DNA from: Pycnopodia helianthoides
Taxonomy: Eukaryota; Echinodermata; Asteroidea; Forcipulatida; Asteriidae
Length of the DNA stretch: 64,000 nt
Reading direction: 5' to 3'
Assembly: GCA_032158295.1 (NCBI GenBank)
Contig: CM063248.1
Span: forward strand, 21,229,273-21,293,272
The notes below the pieces were generated by a model that did no database searches, had not been told where the DNA came from, and saw nothing but the letters and a program-made list of their open reading frames with translations. Positions 12,824-24,400 of this stretch are shown here, piece by piece (within the stretch, counting starts at the first letter, position 1; each line of letters begins with the position of its first letter). A program made the position numbers and the translations under genes.

Positions 12824-13964
12824 TTTTTCACCAAAAATGTCGCACGTTCGAGCAAACGTGTACAAGAACTGTAGATCGGTACGGACAACTCAGCAACAAC
12901 TGGCCCTCCTGTTCGCAGTTAGGTACTGCTATACTAGTCCGTATTTTGGGTTGAATGGAAGAAGTCCGATTACGAATTGTTTACCCTACGGTGTATTCAA
13001 GAGAACAACTAGTAATTACATTTATCCAGAAACAACTGAGCTTAACTAATATACATCATTAAAATACTATATCTTTTGACTTTTTAAACATTAATTTACA
13101 CTTTTAATTCAACTGCTAGTCAATATTTAACCCGAAGAGTAATATTGTAATATCCAAGCCACAAAATATAGCATTTATGATAATTGTGTATGGCATTTAC
13201 AAGCCTGCATACATGTACGAAAGGGAAGTACTCAAATATTTTGGAGGCAAGGGTTTTTAATTTACCATTTTTAGTGACAAAATAGTTTATAGACACTAAT
13301 CAATACTAATTTCACCTTAACAAGAGCTCATTCTGTTATAAGTACAATGATCTTTATCGTTGGTCCAAACTTTGGGCAGTGAAAAAAAAACTTTAAAAAT
13401 CCATGATCATTTGAACATTTTGAAATTACAGGCAAATTGTACCATCCCTTCAATTGCGGTTTTTGTAACAATTTATTTATGTGTTTTATCATTTAGCAAT
13501 CTTGCATATAAATTTTATAGCGTTTAAAAAATAAAGACCAAACTTATAGAAACCGGTAGAAACCCCCTTTTAACGAACTACCTATTTAACTTAAATTTGT
13601 TTAGATTCTTCAAGCACAAATTTGCACAAAAACTATTCCCATTTAAATAATTATTCTGCAGTCAGAACATTTAAACCACCAATAATGACCCCCAAGCCCA
13701 TTCCTTTCCCTGTTTACAACAATGACACATAAAAAAAGACAAAATGAGGCATAAATATTGACTTGCTGCTTTTCTTTTTTTATTACCCCATGAGAATTCC
13801 TTAATAAAAGAATACTTTTGAAGAACATGATAACTCTGAAAGGTTTTTTAAAGCCGAAGTTTGGTCTTAAATGTTTCACTCAAAATGTAAACTGGAATGT
13901 ATCCACTGTTTATTTGCCATAGCAGTGCCCTAGTGTTGAATACATTTGATGCCATGCATTTTAA

Positions 13965-14354
13965 AGGCAAAGTATTACTTTGGGTTTTTCGGACCATTTG
14001 ACTGTTTATTTTAATCCTATTCAAATGTAATTATCAAAAACTACCTGTGAACGATTTAATTTCAAAACGTGGAATAGTTTTTGAGATATCGCCCAAAATC
14101 TGGAGCGGTTATGTCTATGCAGGACGAATAACAGTCCTCAATTGGAATACACAATCTGAGAAACGTTTCATGCATGAAATGTTTCTCAGATTGAAATGTC
14201 TTTGAATCCCTCTCTCTACAACTACATTTCTTTGAAGGGAATTGTTTCTCAAAATGTTATACATTATTAACAGCTGCAGTGCTACTTACCAAGTAAGTTT
14301 TTATGGTCATTAATTTTTTGAGTAATTACCAAAAGTAGGCCCTATACTCTCCCT
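13965..14354. mobile_element. MITE with TTAA target duplication
   Basis: It begins AGGCAAAGTATTACTTTGG and ends with CCAAAAGTAGGCCCTATA then CTCTCCCT. These are loosely inverted (TTAAAGG, AGTAT and CTTTGG blocks in both orientations). TTAA occurs on both sides at 13961-13964 and 14355-14358. Internally there is a perfect hairpin around 14157-14201 (CAATCTGAGAAAC / GTTTCTCAGATTG flanking a CATGCATG core). No reading frame of note. Confidence 0.75.
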
Positions 14355-14394
14355 TTAAGCTGTTTAAAAGAATTTGCAAATAAAACTTGCAGAA

Positions 14395-14545
14395 CCAAAG
14401 ACTGTAGTCAAGGCTTTCACAAGCTAAAAGCAGACTTCCGAAACTTTATTTTGGTCACATCTTGAACTTTCACAAAGGTCATTTTAAGGTCTTATGGTAG
14501 GTTGTAACCACTACAAATGCATTATAAAAAGGCCCGATTTAATCG
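14395..14545. repeat. Dispersed repeat, shared with 27385-27545
   Basis: Blocks shared with the ASAH1-intron copy include ACTGTAGTCAAG, CTTTCACAAAGGT, TTGTAACCA and ACAAATGCATTA, in the same order and orientation. Identity by eye is about 70%. Confidence 0.6.
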
Positions 14546-15129
14546 GCTCTGCAAATACACAGTCCAAATACAATAAATTATCCTTATAAAGAGCACTGTT
14601 ATAAAGAGGCTTCGCTTATAAAGAGTACATTCTCAAGTCCAAAATATCATGTTATACTTTGAATTTCTTTGTTTTGCTGTCCTTGTAACAACGCTCCTGT
14701 TATATAGCGGTAATTTGGCCAGTTACAGCGACTTTTTATAACGAGATTTGACTGTATTGGATAGTGTTAACCAATGATTATGACATACTTCACATAGGAA
14801 AATTAAATTGGTGGTTGTTTCAATCAGTTTATTACTGTTGCAAAAATTCATAATAATGGAAGTACAAGGTGGTAGAACACTTTTCACTTGGAACAATTAT
14901 TATTTGTAATAATTAATTAGTAGGGGCCTACATCTGATGCCTCCAAACACTTGACAAGATTTCATGTTGGATACAAAATGACAATTTTCTGTGCTTGTAT
15001 GCATTATTTCTATTTAGTATGTTGATAAATGCTGAATTTTATAATGAATAAAAAGCTGTGGTCTCTGGATTAAAATGAAGCTATATAACTATGCCATCGA
15101 TAGTTGATCCCTCATGCCTGGAGTCATCT

Positions 15130-15933
15130 TCAGTTTGCAATGCCTTCATATGTGGTGGCCTTTCCAGTCTTCTTGATTATCTCCAACAGCTCTTCGGAGC
15201 TCAAGGCAGACTCAACGACAACCTTCTGTGTCTCCAGGCTAACATCAAACTTTGCCACTTTGTCTGTCAAAAATAGAACCACAAGGAGTGTTTAACAAAA
15301 AAATAATAAATTAAAGTTCCTTCTTTCCAAGGCCCAATTTCATAAAGTTGTTTAAGCACAAACAATTGTTTAACACAGAAACAAACCTGCTTAGCAGAAA
15401 CAGGTTACCTGCCCAGACAAAAATACAAGTAAGTTGCCCGTGCAAGTTCAAAACTTTGTACTCAACAGACCATTGTAGGATGTCACACAACCTCCCTGAA
15501 TGACATTTTTATTTTTAAGTCCAAAATAAGAAGTGTTATGTCATGATAGCAGTTCAAACAATTCTGTTTTGATTCTGCAAAGCCTTCCTGCCAAGTCATG
15601 GAATCATTTCTAAGGGTGGGGATACATTTTTTGTATAACTAATGGGGCAATGAAAGTGGATATTCTTACACTTATTCTAAATGTGAAATGGATGTGGATA
15701 CTCTACTCGTTTTAACTAAGCAAAGTATGAAAATCATAATCACAGTTTGTTCTTTTTGGACCATGGGTGTGGCTAATTTGTAATTCTAATTGAATAGATG
15801 TCGAACCATGATTATGAGTACCACAGTTAACTATTTTAAATCAGTATTGATTGTTACCTCCTTGCTTGTTGAGAACGCGAGTCACAGCCCCAGAGCAACC
15901 CTCACAAGTCATTTCCACATTGAAAACATGCTT
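15130..15933 (-). CDS. ATOX1: ATOX1, cytosolic copper chaperone; first exon not located
   Basis: ATOX1 carries Cu(I) to the ATP7A/B pumps of the secretory pathway. Two exons are clear. The first, 15858-15933, reads KHVFNVEMTCEGCSGAVTRV and contains the copper-binding MxCxxC motif (MTCEGC). The second, 15130-15263, reads DKVAKFDVSLETQKVVVES, then LSSEELLEIIKKTGKATTYE, and ends GIAN before TGA. Phase (one base carried over) and AG/GT boundaries agree. Together they give about 69 residues, close to the roughly 68-residue family length, so only the start Met and one or two residues are missing. That mini-exon should lie upstream (above 16 kb). A minus-strand ATG directly followed by GTAAGG at about 17991-17993 fits the required phase, but it sits at a transposon edge and is weak. 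The fold expected is beta-alpha-beta-beta-alpha-beta. Confidence 0.92.
15330..15440. repeat. Probable dispersed repeat in ATOX1 upstream intron
   Basis: The GGCCCAATTTCATAAAG, TTTAAGCACAAACAATTG and TTAGCAGAAACAGG blocks are of a type I associate with abundant short elements in echinoderm genomes. Only one copy is seen here, so this is based on recall, not on internal comparison. Confidence 0.35.
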
Positions 15934-16324
15934 CTGTTGAGATATGAGATAATATAAAAATTAAACAATGGGTTTTGTATAGCCCTAAAATTTGTCACAG
16001 AGACACTCAGGGCGCTCGAACATTATTACCCCTGGTCATTGGGCCATTTATTTCATTTCTTAAACCATATCAGCTCCCTTGGGAGTACACACCATGTTGC
16101 TGTCAATCATGTAGCGCACCTACGTGTAGCTAAAACAGTCAGTGTGAAGGGAACTTTAAGTCACAACTTTGGGTTTGATTTTACAAAGCACTAAGATTCA
16201 TCAGAAGTTGAGTTGTCAGTATTACTATAGTAATTTGTGTTGTGACATCACACTTTGCTTGTATCAAGATTGATTCGCACTTAAGATCAATTGTAGCTCT
16301 TTGTGAAATCGAGAACTCTGATGT

Positions 16325-16392
16325 CACTAGTTGCAAATCGTAACCCTCCATCCTCTGACAGTTGCAGACCGGAGGGTTAGGAATTATGGTGC
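16325..16392. mobile_element. Degenerate copy of the palindromic CGTAACCCTCC MITE
   Basis: AGTTGCAAATCGTAACCCTCCATCCTC is followed by a short loop and GGAGGGTTAGG, matching the arms of the intact palindrome at 18422-18492 with mismatches and a deletion. Confidence 0.6.
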
Positions 16393-16738
16393 ATAAGAAT
16401 TGTGTGTATCATATTTTGGCCAATTCCAGCCATTTCAGTCACACTGTGCAAGATGGCCAACTGGAGCTCTATCTAATCTAGTATTGTTAGACCATAAAGT
16501 AGGCCTACAGTATCAATTCGGTAAACAAATATTTTGCTAGCATTGAACAATACTAGCAATGGTCATTGTATGCACAGATCTAATGTTGCAGCAAAAGAGT
16601 TGCTTACTGAAATAGCGTCCAGTGCATACTTCACATTTCACTCTCAGCCCAAAATGCCCATCTTGCGCCTGTGGCCCAATAATGCAATCTTTGATCACAA
16701 CGCTGTCCTGTCAAGAGATATATAGGGCCTATACGAAC

Positions 16739-17223
16739 CGACGTATGAAGCCCAATTCCGAGCCACAACCATGCACATTACAATGGCGTGGTTGTGTGGC
16801 TTCATACGTATGAAGCCACAACCACGCACAACCACGGTTGTGTGGCTTCATACGTATGAAGCCAACCACCATGGTTGTGGCTTCATACATATGAAGCCAC
16901 AACCACGAGACAGTCAGGGTGACTTGATAGGAGGGGGAGGGGGTGAGGGTGAGGGTTTGTGGTTTGGTGAGGGTTAGGGGTAGGGTTAGGGGTAGGGGTA
17001 GGGGTAGGGGAGGGGTAGGGGTAGGGGTAGGGGTTGGGGTAGGGTTAGGGGTAGGGTGAGGGGTAGGGTGAGGGGTAGGGTGAGGGGTAGGGTTAGGGGA
17101 AGGGTTAGGTGTATAGGGGTAGGGTGATGAACACTCCCCCCTTTCACCATGGAAGAACCAAACCAAGTAAAACGTGCATGGTTGTGCCATAGAAAAAAGC
17201 GAGGAATTGGGCTTCATACGTCG
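16739..17223. mobile_element. Inverted-repeat element carrying palindromes and a telomere-like array
   Basis: Perfect 21-bp terminal inverted repeats (16739-16759 and 17203-17223, beginning CGACGTATGAAGCCCAATTC) bound the element. Next to the left end are three further copies of the palindrome GCTTCATACRTATGAAGC at about 16798-16895, alternating with CACAACCACG blocks. The centre (about 16925-17125) is a G-rich array of TTAGGG, TAGGGG and GAGGGT units. The right side repeats CATGGTTGTG in inverted orientation. No clear target duplication or transposase was seen. The long Pro/Thr-rich minus-strand frame across it is only a translation of the array. Confidence 0.75.
16925..17125 (+). repeat. 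Interstitial telomere-like array (TTAGGG variants)
   Basis: A run of about 200 bp of TTAGGG/TAGGGG/GTGAGGGG variants, mostly 6-7-bp units. The metazoan telomere unit TTAGGG is present but interspersed with TAGGGG, so it is a degenerate satellite and not a true telomere. It lies between transposon arms. Confidence 0.85.
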
Positions 17224-17348
17224 TGACGCATATATATGCCTCCCTGTCCAGTCATGAACGTCTTAACAAAAGATGATTCATAACAAATTTAAAGTAAAAG
17301 TTAAAAGTTAAAGTAAAATTGACAAACTGAGGTTCACACTGTGGATTA

Positions 17349-17983
17349 GGCCACGAGAATGAAAGTTATAGACTTGCGTCCGGGCATTTTTGAAATGACA
17401 TAAAGCTTTTTTTCATTTTTCATTATTCATTATTTTTTCGTAGCGAAAAGTACCCACAATTCAATGCGCGCAGCGCGCACGTGTGTGTACGGCGATGTGT
17501 GAAGCGCATTTCACGGGTTTGCGCAATCTGCATATTGCCGCTTGAACTGCCTATCTACAGAGCGCAAACTGAAGGTTTCGCACAATTTGCAAGGTCGGGC
17601 AGATTAACTGCCAAATCTGCAGAGCGCAAACTGCAGTTTGCGCGCAGTTTTGCCTAATTCGTTGTGCAAATCCGTTGATTGCGCTCAACACATGAACGAT
17701 CGTGGACACTATCGTCAATCGTGTCGGAATAAAAAAATAACGCGAAATAAAAAAACTTTCTGACCTACCAACCCAATTTTAATGACATGTAATCGGAAAC
17801 AGAACCCGTTGATTGTTTGGCCTGATTTGAAACTTCAAAATTTGTGATGTAGAGTCTTTTTTGTGAAAATAATGAAATTTTGTGAAAAAAATGAAATTTT
17901 GTGAAAAAAATGAAATTTTTTGGCGGTAGCTTTCAGGGCACGCGGGCGGTGGACGCAAATCTATAACTTTCATTCTCATGGCC
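17349..17983. mobile_element. PIF/Harbinger-like non-autonomous transposon
   Basis: Terminal inverted repeats of about 33 bp begin GGCCACGAGAATGAAAGTTA on the left and GGCCATGAGAATGAAAGTTA on the right (reverse complement), continuing into GCGTCC. TTA flanks both ends (17346-17348, 17984-17986), as expected of the 3-bp TWA duplications of PIF/Harbinger elements. The interior is rich in TGCGC motifs and contains a threefold TGAAATTTTGTG-type tandem near 17870-17920. No transposase frame. Confidence 0.75.
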
Positions 17984-18048
17984 TTACCATTCTTTTTGAA
18001 TCAATACTATTTTGTTATGTACATGACTATCTCATGCATCTGTCCTTG

Positions 18049-18174
18049 TAGACCCAGTTACTGGGGCGCTGTACTCCTTTTTCGAAAATTGTTGACGTTT
18101 ATCGGTCGTACTAGTATGACGATAAACGTCAAAATTTTCAAAAAAGGAGTACAGCACCCCAGTAACTGGGTCTA
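18049..18174. mobile_element. MITE with 9-bp target duplication (TAGACCC... family)
   Basis: The element is almost all inverted repeat: arms of about 60 bp start TAGACCCAGTTACTGGGG on both strands and run into GACGTTTATCG. The direct repeat CTGTCCTTG flanks it exactly at 18040-18048 and 18175-18183. A 9-bp duplication is typical of Mutator-like (or Merlin) transposons. No coding capacity. Confidence 0.88.
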
Positions 18175-18421
18175 CTGTCCTTGCATTAGCTCGGCGTGAC
18201 TATTTTATTTAGTATTTATAAACCAAGCAAGAAAGACTTACAATCCATTTCAAGGGATTTCAAAATCAAGCAAGGGATAAGCCCAAGGCCAAGGAAAACA
18301 AAATTCATGCACAGCATGATCAGTTTCATGAGTTTGTTGCCAATTGAGTGACTACCCAACCATGGAGCTATAACCCCATGCTACAACTACACAAAAAAAT
18401 AATATTGAAATGCTGTTCCTG

Positions 18422-18492
18422 TAGTTGCGATAATCGTAACCCTCCATCCTCCCGACCGTCGGGAGGATGGAGGGTTACGATTATCGCAACTA
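18422..18492. mobile_element. Perfect palindromic MITE with 9-bp target duplication
   Basis: Two 35-bp arms, TAGTTGCGATAATCGTAACC and onward, are perfect reverse complements around a single central base. CTGTTCCTG flanks it on both sides (18413-18421, 18493-18501), giving a 9-bp target duplication. Relatives at about 28757-28828, 16325-16392 and 4158-4182 share the arm sequence. The perfect arms suggest a recent insertion. Confidence 0.9.
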
Positions 18493-19242
18493 CTGTTCCT
18501 GCTGACCTGTGTCGCCATGTTAAAGCAGTGAAGATGCTTCTCCTGAAACAAGTATGGTGTATTTGGATGAAAGTTTCACAATTTCTTCGCTGTTGAATGT
18601 CAACACCTCACACACCATTCATTCACATCCAGCCAAACAATAAAAATCGTTTGATGACGTGTGCTGGTGGTCATGTTATCACTCACGTGACACACCACCT
18701 GGTACTGGTCAGGTGGTCGCAGTAAAAAGTAAACACAAGAAACGTTCAGACCCAGAGCCAACACTCCCACAAAGAGATCTAAACATGGTTGTACCCGCAA
18801 TTTTACTTTTTACTTACACAAATATATATATTCTTACAATTAAAGTGAAACAGGCGTTGCACTTCCTTGTTAAAACCACACAGCTCAAAAAGTTTTATTA
18901 TCCAGTGAAATCCAGTGAAATCCACCTCAATAACAAAAATTCACACAAAGAATTAAAAACCAGAAACAAAATCAAATAAATTTCGGAGAAAATCGGTTTA
19001 TTCCACTTTATTTAAATTGAGCAAAAAATTACAGATTCATTTCAGTGAATTAAATTGCAAAGTTTTTGTGAAAATTCCTTAATTCTGTTTAAATATCATA
19101 ACAAAATAATTGTAAAGCGCTTAGAAACACTTTTTATGACGCGTTATATAAATGTTGTTTATTATTATATTAGTATTATCATCCTGATTTTATTAGAGTA
19201 AAGCAATTATGCAAAACTGCTTTTTGTAAATAATTTGATTTA

Positions 19243-19264
19243 AAATATATATATATATATATAT
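19243..19264. repeat. (AT)n microsatellite
   Basis: About eleven AT dinucleotides in a run, within a 500-bp stretch of extreme AT content. Confidence 0.9.
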
Positions 19265-20159
19265 TCTGAAAGGAATTACATAGATCAATATATTACATAC
19301 ACACAATTTTAATTTTTAAAAATACAATCATGGCAATATGTTCCTTCCATATAATTAAAAAGAAAAAGAAGAATATCTTTTTTAAATTCAGCATTGAGTA
19401 TACATAAAGTATAAAAACAATTTATGATAAATTAAATATAATTTAACAATGAGTATTAAATTGTGTTTGCCCATCACCATGTGGTGTTAAACAAGAAAGT
19501 AAATCTGTGCATTGGTTGGGTTGGTATAAGTGCTTTTCCATTTTCGGATACTATTTCTAAAATTAAAACTGACCTTTTTCCTGGGATGATTTGTGCCTGT
19601 GCCAATCCTACATCAAGCGAAAAGCTTAAAAATAGATATTTTAATGTTACTTCTTGGTAAACCATAGGCTTGCTCTATGCTAAAAGACAAATCCATTTTA
19701 TTTAGGCCGTATTCATAAGTCCTGTATGAGCGGTTTTCGCTGTTACTGGGTCTCGTTATTGATTGAGTACATGTGCAGGCTTTTAACTGTTTCAAGCTGG
19801 CCCTTTCAATAATTACGTGAATATCATTGATGAACATCAAAGATTCCTGGGATGCATAAGAAATAAGCACTGTGTATTTGCACTGAAGTAAATGGGAGAA
19901 AACACTGGCATCGGACAGCTGCAATGGATTGCTGTACATAAACTCCATAAATTAGAAGCAATAATTGTAGAATCACAATTGTTTATGTCGTACTATAAAA
20001 TGTACAAAATTCAAGAGCTGGAGGAAAAGATTATTGCTTTCTTTACAATCTTTGACTGCTCTATGTTCTGACGGACACCCCTATGTTCCCATAGCCCCTC
20101 AAGATCTACATGCTAGGGTAAGGGTTAGCATTATGATTAGTATTTATAAAAATACATTA

Positions 20160-20485
20160 AGGGTGTTGGAACATATGGGTTTCCAAAAAGGGGAACGGAA
20201 TATAGGTGTGTCGGAACATAGGGGTGTTGGAACTCAGGGGTGTCAAGAACATAGGTGTGTTGGAACTTGGAGGTGTTGGAACTAGGGGTGTCAAGAACAT
20301 AGGGGTGTCGGAACTTGGAGGTGTTGGAACTTAGGGGTGTCAAGAACATAGGGGTGTCGGAACACGAGTGTGTTCAAACTTAGGGTATTGGAACTTCAGG
20401 GTTTCAAGAACATAGGGATGTGAACATATTGTGTTGGACCTTAGGGGTGTCAAGAACATAGGGATGTCGGAACATCAGTGTGTCA
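20160..20485 (+). repeat. Minisatellite, about 20-bp units in a higher-order pattern
   Basis: Units alternate between GGTGTYGGAACTTGGAG-like and GGTGTCAAGAACATAGG-like versions, each about 20 bp. They form a looser three-unit repeat (GTCAAGAACATAGG / GTCGGAAC / GTTGGAACT). Units decay toward the right. A partial unit in reverse orientation (GACACCCCTATGTTCC) lies just outside at about 20074. Confidence 0.85.
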
Positions 20486-21418
20486 CCTTACAATCAAGAG
20501 TTAACAAGGTTGTTGATAATGATACTTGAATTACTGTTTAAGGTATTTTGTTAAACAACATTAACTCTTAATTTCCTGGAAGGTAAAAACCAGAATTAGG
20601 TACAAATTTGATAATTTTGAGTGGTTAATTAACAAAGTACGGATCCTATGCTCATTTGCTGAGTTTTTGCTAAGAGTTAATTCTAAGGGTTCACCCCACT
20701 AAAAAAAGTCACCTAACAATCCCTATATTCAAAATATTCAAAATAAATCAACAAATATTTAGAAGTCTCTCAGCCTCTTGAAATGAACGCACAATGTTCG
20801 ACTTTGGCTGGGTTGTCCATGGTTGGGCTCCTCAACTTTTCTCCTCCCAAATAAAGTCACAACTTCAAGAGGAATACTTTCAATCTTAGAAAAAAGGTTC
20901 TACTCTTGTGAGTGGAAAATAACTTAGGGGGGGGGGCTAGAATAACCAAATTATAAAAAGTTGAAAGTTAATAAACCCACGGTACAATATTGGACCATAT
21001 TTTAACAATCCCTGAAAGAAATTGCCCTCAAATCTGCCCTCAAATACCTAACTACTTGGGGGCTTTCAAAATATTAACAGTGGGTTTAGCATCAGCGCAT
21101 TGATTTATAGTCACCTCTTGTAATGGGGTGCATCCACAAAGAATCTCTCATTACAATAATGCTTGAATGGCAGATGGCCAAAGAGCAATGTAATTTTTAC
21201 CCAACTGTGTACTGTTCCGAGTATAATTATAGTCCACTCAATTTTTGCCCTTTTCCCTTTCTGATCCCTTAATTTTCTGTTTAAGAAACAAGCTTATAAT
21301 TTGCACAAAGGACGACCATGGAATGATTCAGGTTTACAGAAAGTTTACTTAATTTTTGGTTTACTAATATTTTAAGATTGGAAGGCCACTACTAGCTTCT
21401 TTGGAATGAGTGTGGTTG

Positions 21419-24400
21419 TTACCATGGGAAGCAGGGCTGGGGGCAGTCCCTAATATAAGTCTCCATGTAACCTGTGTCGACTTGCATCATTGCGGTGTAT
21501 GTTGTCAACTATAATGTACAAAAAAGGAAAACAGAGAATATATTGTATGTAAACAAAATTATAACTTAAAATGTTATGCTCATGTACAAGAGGGTGTCAG
21601 CTGCCATGGCTGGGGTTCAAAAAGTGTAGTAAGTACATTTACAAAATTTACTGTTTGATTAATCAGTATGACAACATTTAGTAATAGTTGTATTGTTGAA
21701 ACTCACCAAATTAAGAACTGGCTTTGTTGACAAAACATTGTACAAAGAACTATAATCCAAAGCCTGCAATAGAAGAGATAAGATCAATAAAAGAAACAGC
21801 ATGGTTGTATCTGACAATACTATCTAAGACAGAAAATTAAATGGCAACACTACTTTTAGGTGTCTTATTGCTCGATGTAACTACATGTACCTAGCAAAAG
21901 GATTTCTGAAATGTTTTGCCTGTATACACGTATCCCAGTGTTGACTGGTTAAGAAAAGCATTAGTACCTTCTGAGTTGTGTTGGTCATACATTTGGTTGC
22001 TGGTGTTCTTCTATCATCAAAGAATGGCGGCTTCTCAACAGGATCGTAGTTGGTCTGGACCAGGAACCACTTCCCATTCTTTGGATCCAATCTGGATGCA
22101 GCAAGATGTAAAAAGAAGCACTGATGATACTACGTTTTTGACAGTCGGGAAGGTATAAAGTCTGGTATTAATGTGAAACATTACTTTGTGCAAAGTTGGT
22201 GCTGGTACAATCCCCCCCCCCACCCAAAAAAAAAATCACACAAAGGAAAATTAATGGAGTAATTATAAACCCCCCAAAAAGATTAAAACAATTCTTATAG
22301 TTTTGTAGATGACATTTATCTTAAACACTTGAGGATTCAAATGAAAGGCCCACACAGCTGCAATGTGGATATGGCAAATGAATATTTGGGTTCTTGACCA
22401 GGGTATTTCGATGCAGTGTAAAAAGCAACCTGAGATTAAGCAGAAAATGAGCAGGATACCAGTCACAGACGGAACATATGACATGTTACTTTGGCTGGTA
22501 ACCTTAATCTGGTATGTATCATTTGTTGTGCTTGAGCAGCTCCATGATAATGGGCCCAGAAGATCAACACATGATATTGGCATTACAACACTTACTCTTC
22601 AACGTAAGCTTTCTCCTTCCTGTCAAGGACAATGATAGCGCCCTCTCCTGTCTTGTTGCCTCCGAGTATGACGTAGCCTGGAGACAAAAGCTTGGCATTG
22701 ACAACCCTGTTCTTTGTGCTGTTGTAACTGAAAGTGAAATTGAGAGCATTTCATGACCCTTACTATCTTCAACAGTATTATCTGGGCTCACAAAAGATTA
22801 AAATGGAAAATAAAAGGCAAATTATCACCTGAGGCCCAACCCAAGGAAACATAAAACTACAGAAGTACCACTGAAGGAAACAGTACTTGGATCCCTTTGT
22901 AAAAAATAAGACTTCGGACTATCATTGTCTACACAGGAAACGGCCTTTGCCCGATGTCTATTTGAGTCTGAATAAAACACGCACCAAAACCACAATGTTA
23001 CACTCTTCCATCAAACACCATAGCGAGTTTTTTGGACGAATGTAACCATGCTCATCTTGAAACCACTTACTCTATTGCTCCTACAAGCGTGTCCCGGAGG
23101 AAGAATCCCATCCATTGCTCTGACCTTTGACCCAGATACCATTCCAAAACACCCAAGAAGCCTCCATCAATGTTGAAACGCTCATTCATAGTCAGTGTCA
23201 GAATACCCTGGTAGATGAGTCCAAAACAGACAAGGTTTATAAATGCATATTTAAGAAAATTTGAATCTCTACATCATGTAAAAACAAGGTTTGACTAAAC
23301 TATGAGTGGTTCTTGAGAAATGCATTTTTGGAATTGTCAACTTCCAAATTGGGTCACACTCTGTGTAGCGATTGTTGAGTCCTTATGGGCCTTACCGAAG
23401 ATAAATAGATTGTAAAAATCACTTGTGTGGCTCATGAGTTATGATTTTTTTTGCAAACATTCTGGGTGAAGATTATGTATCTTTTCAGCACAATGGATAA
23501 CAATAACAGCACAATAATTTTTTGCAAACTTTTTGTAGTTGTAGCATCGTCCATTCCTTTCAAAATTGCCTCAACTTCTCAAAAGCTCTCAATACTATTT
23601 TCATTGAATTTTGTTTTAACAACTTGTCTATTACTGCTGTGCAAAGCTCCAGGACTGCCACACCACTTATCCAGATAACCATATAATTCATCCCACCAAT
23701 GCCGATTTATTTGACAAACTAATGCAATATGTTTTATCTTGCCAAGATGACTTACTAAAACTACAAAGTTGACTCACTCCCATAATTTATCTCCCCCAAG
23801 TCGACTTACTGAAACTAAAATGGTAAGTCAACTTCTAAGATTCTGTGAGTTGTATTAGTGAATAAATTATTACACAATCAAATAAAGAGCTTGTTGTTTT
23901 GAATTGGTAAGTGGTCTGGCACTCACAGCAGGATGCCTAACATCATAATTCATCAAAGGTTTTTCTCGCTCGACCATATTATTTTACTTACAGGTTTAAT
24001 TCCTGTCAGAACTCCGATGTAGCCCGCAAAGTGTACAGCTTTAGCAATAGTTTTCCCCTTTCTTTGGTAGTCAACATTCACAATTAATGGCCTCAGCTTC
24101 TCCGTCAGGGCCCACTTCTCAGTCTTGATGTCCCATCTAGAACAGTTGAAATAACAACGGCACAGTAAGGGAAATAAGTATTGATTCTTATCATATGTGT
24201 ATGACCCACAGGGGCAGAGGGGCAACTGCCGCCCAAAAATTTGACAAATAGTGAGGACAGTTTGAGCATGGCAACAAGAACAAAATTGCACAGAGAAAGC
24301 GAAAAAGACTCCTACCCAGAATTAAAAATTGATACTTATGTTTTTATCTGTGTAAAGTTTGGGCAAATCAAACCCCTGTCTCCCCCTCCCCTGAACCCAA

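Larger units (their letters stand above)
12824..15129. other. ZMAT2 upstream and ATOX1 downstream region
   Basis: No exon recognised. Sequence just above 12823 is less AT-rich than its surroundings and should hold the ZMAT2 promoter. The rest contains a TTAA MITE (13965-14354) and a dispersed repeat (14395-14545). A segment ending near 14758 resembles an inverted-repeat transposon terminus (TATAACGAGATTTGACTGTA). Confidence 0.55.
18502..21418. other. Intergenic, ATOX1 upstream to ASAH1 downstream
   Basis: No exon recognised on either strand. The region contains an (AT)n run at about 19243-19264, a minisatellite (about 20160-20485) and very AT-rich sequence from 18980 to 19460. ASAH1 3' untranslated sequence should occupy the right end. 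Short reading frames here lack recognisable motifs. Confidence 0.6.

Noticed and set aside
16729..17217. 162-codon minus-strand frame rich in Pro and Thr
   Set aside because: It is a translation of the TTAGGG-like array and the flanking inverted repeats, with no start context or homology.
17991..17993. ATG followed by GTAAGG as ATOX1 exon 1
   Set aside because: It fits the phase but consists of a start codon alone beside a transposon end; not enough to call.
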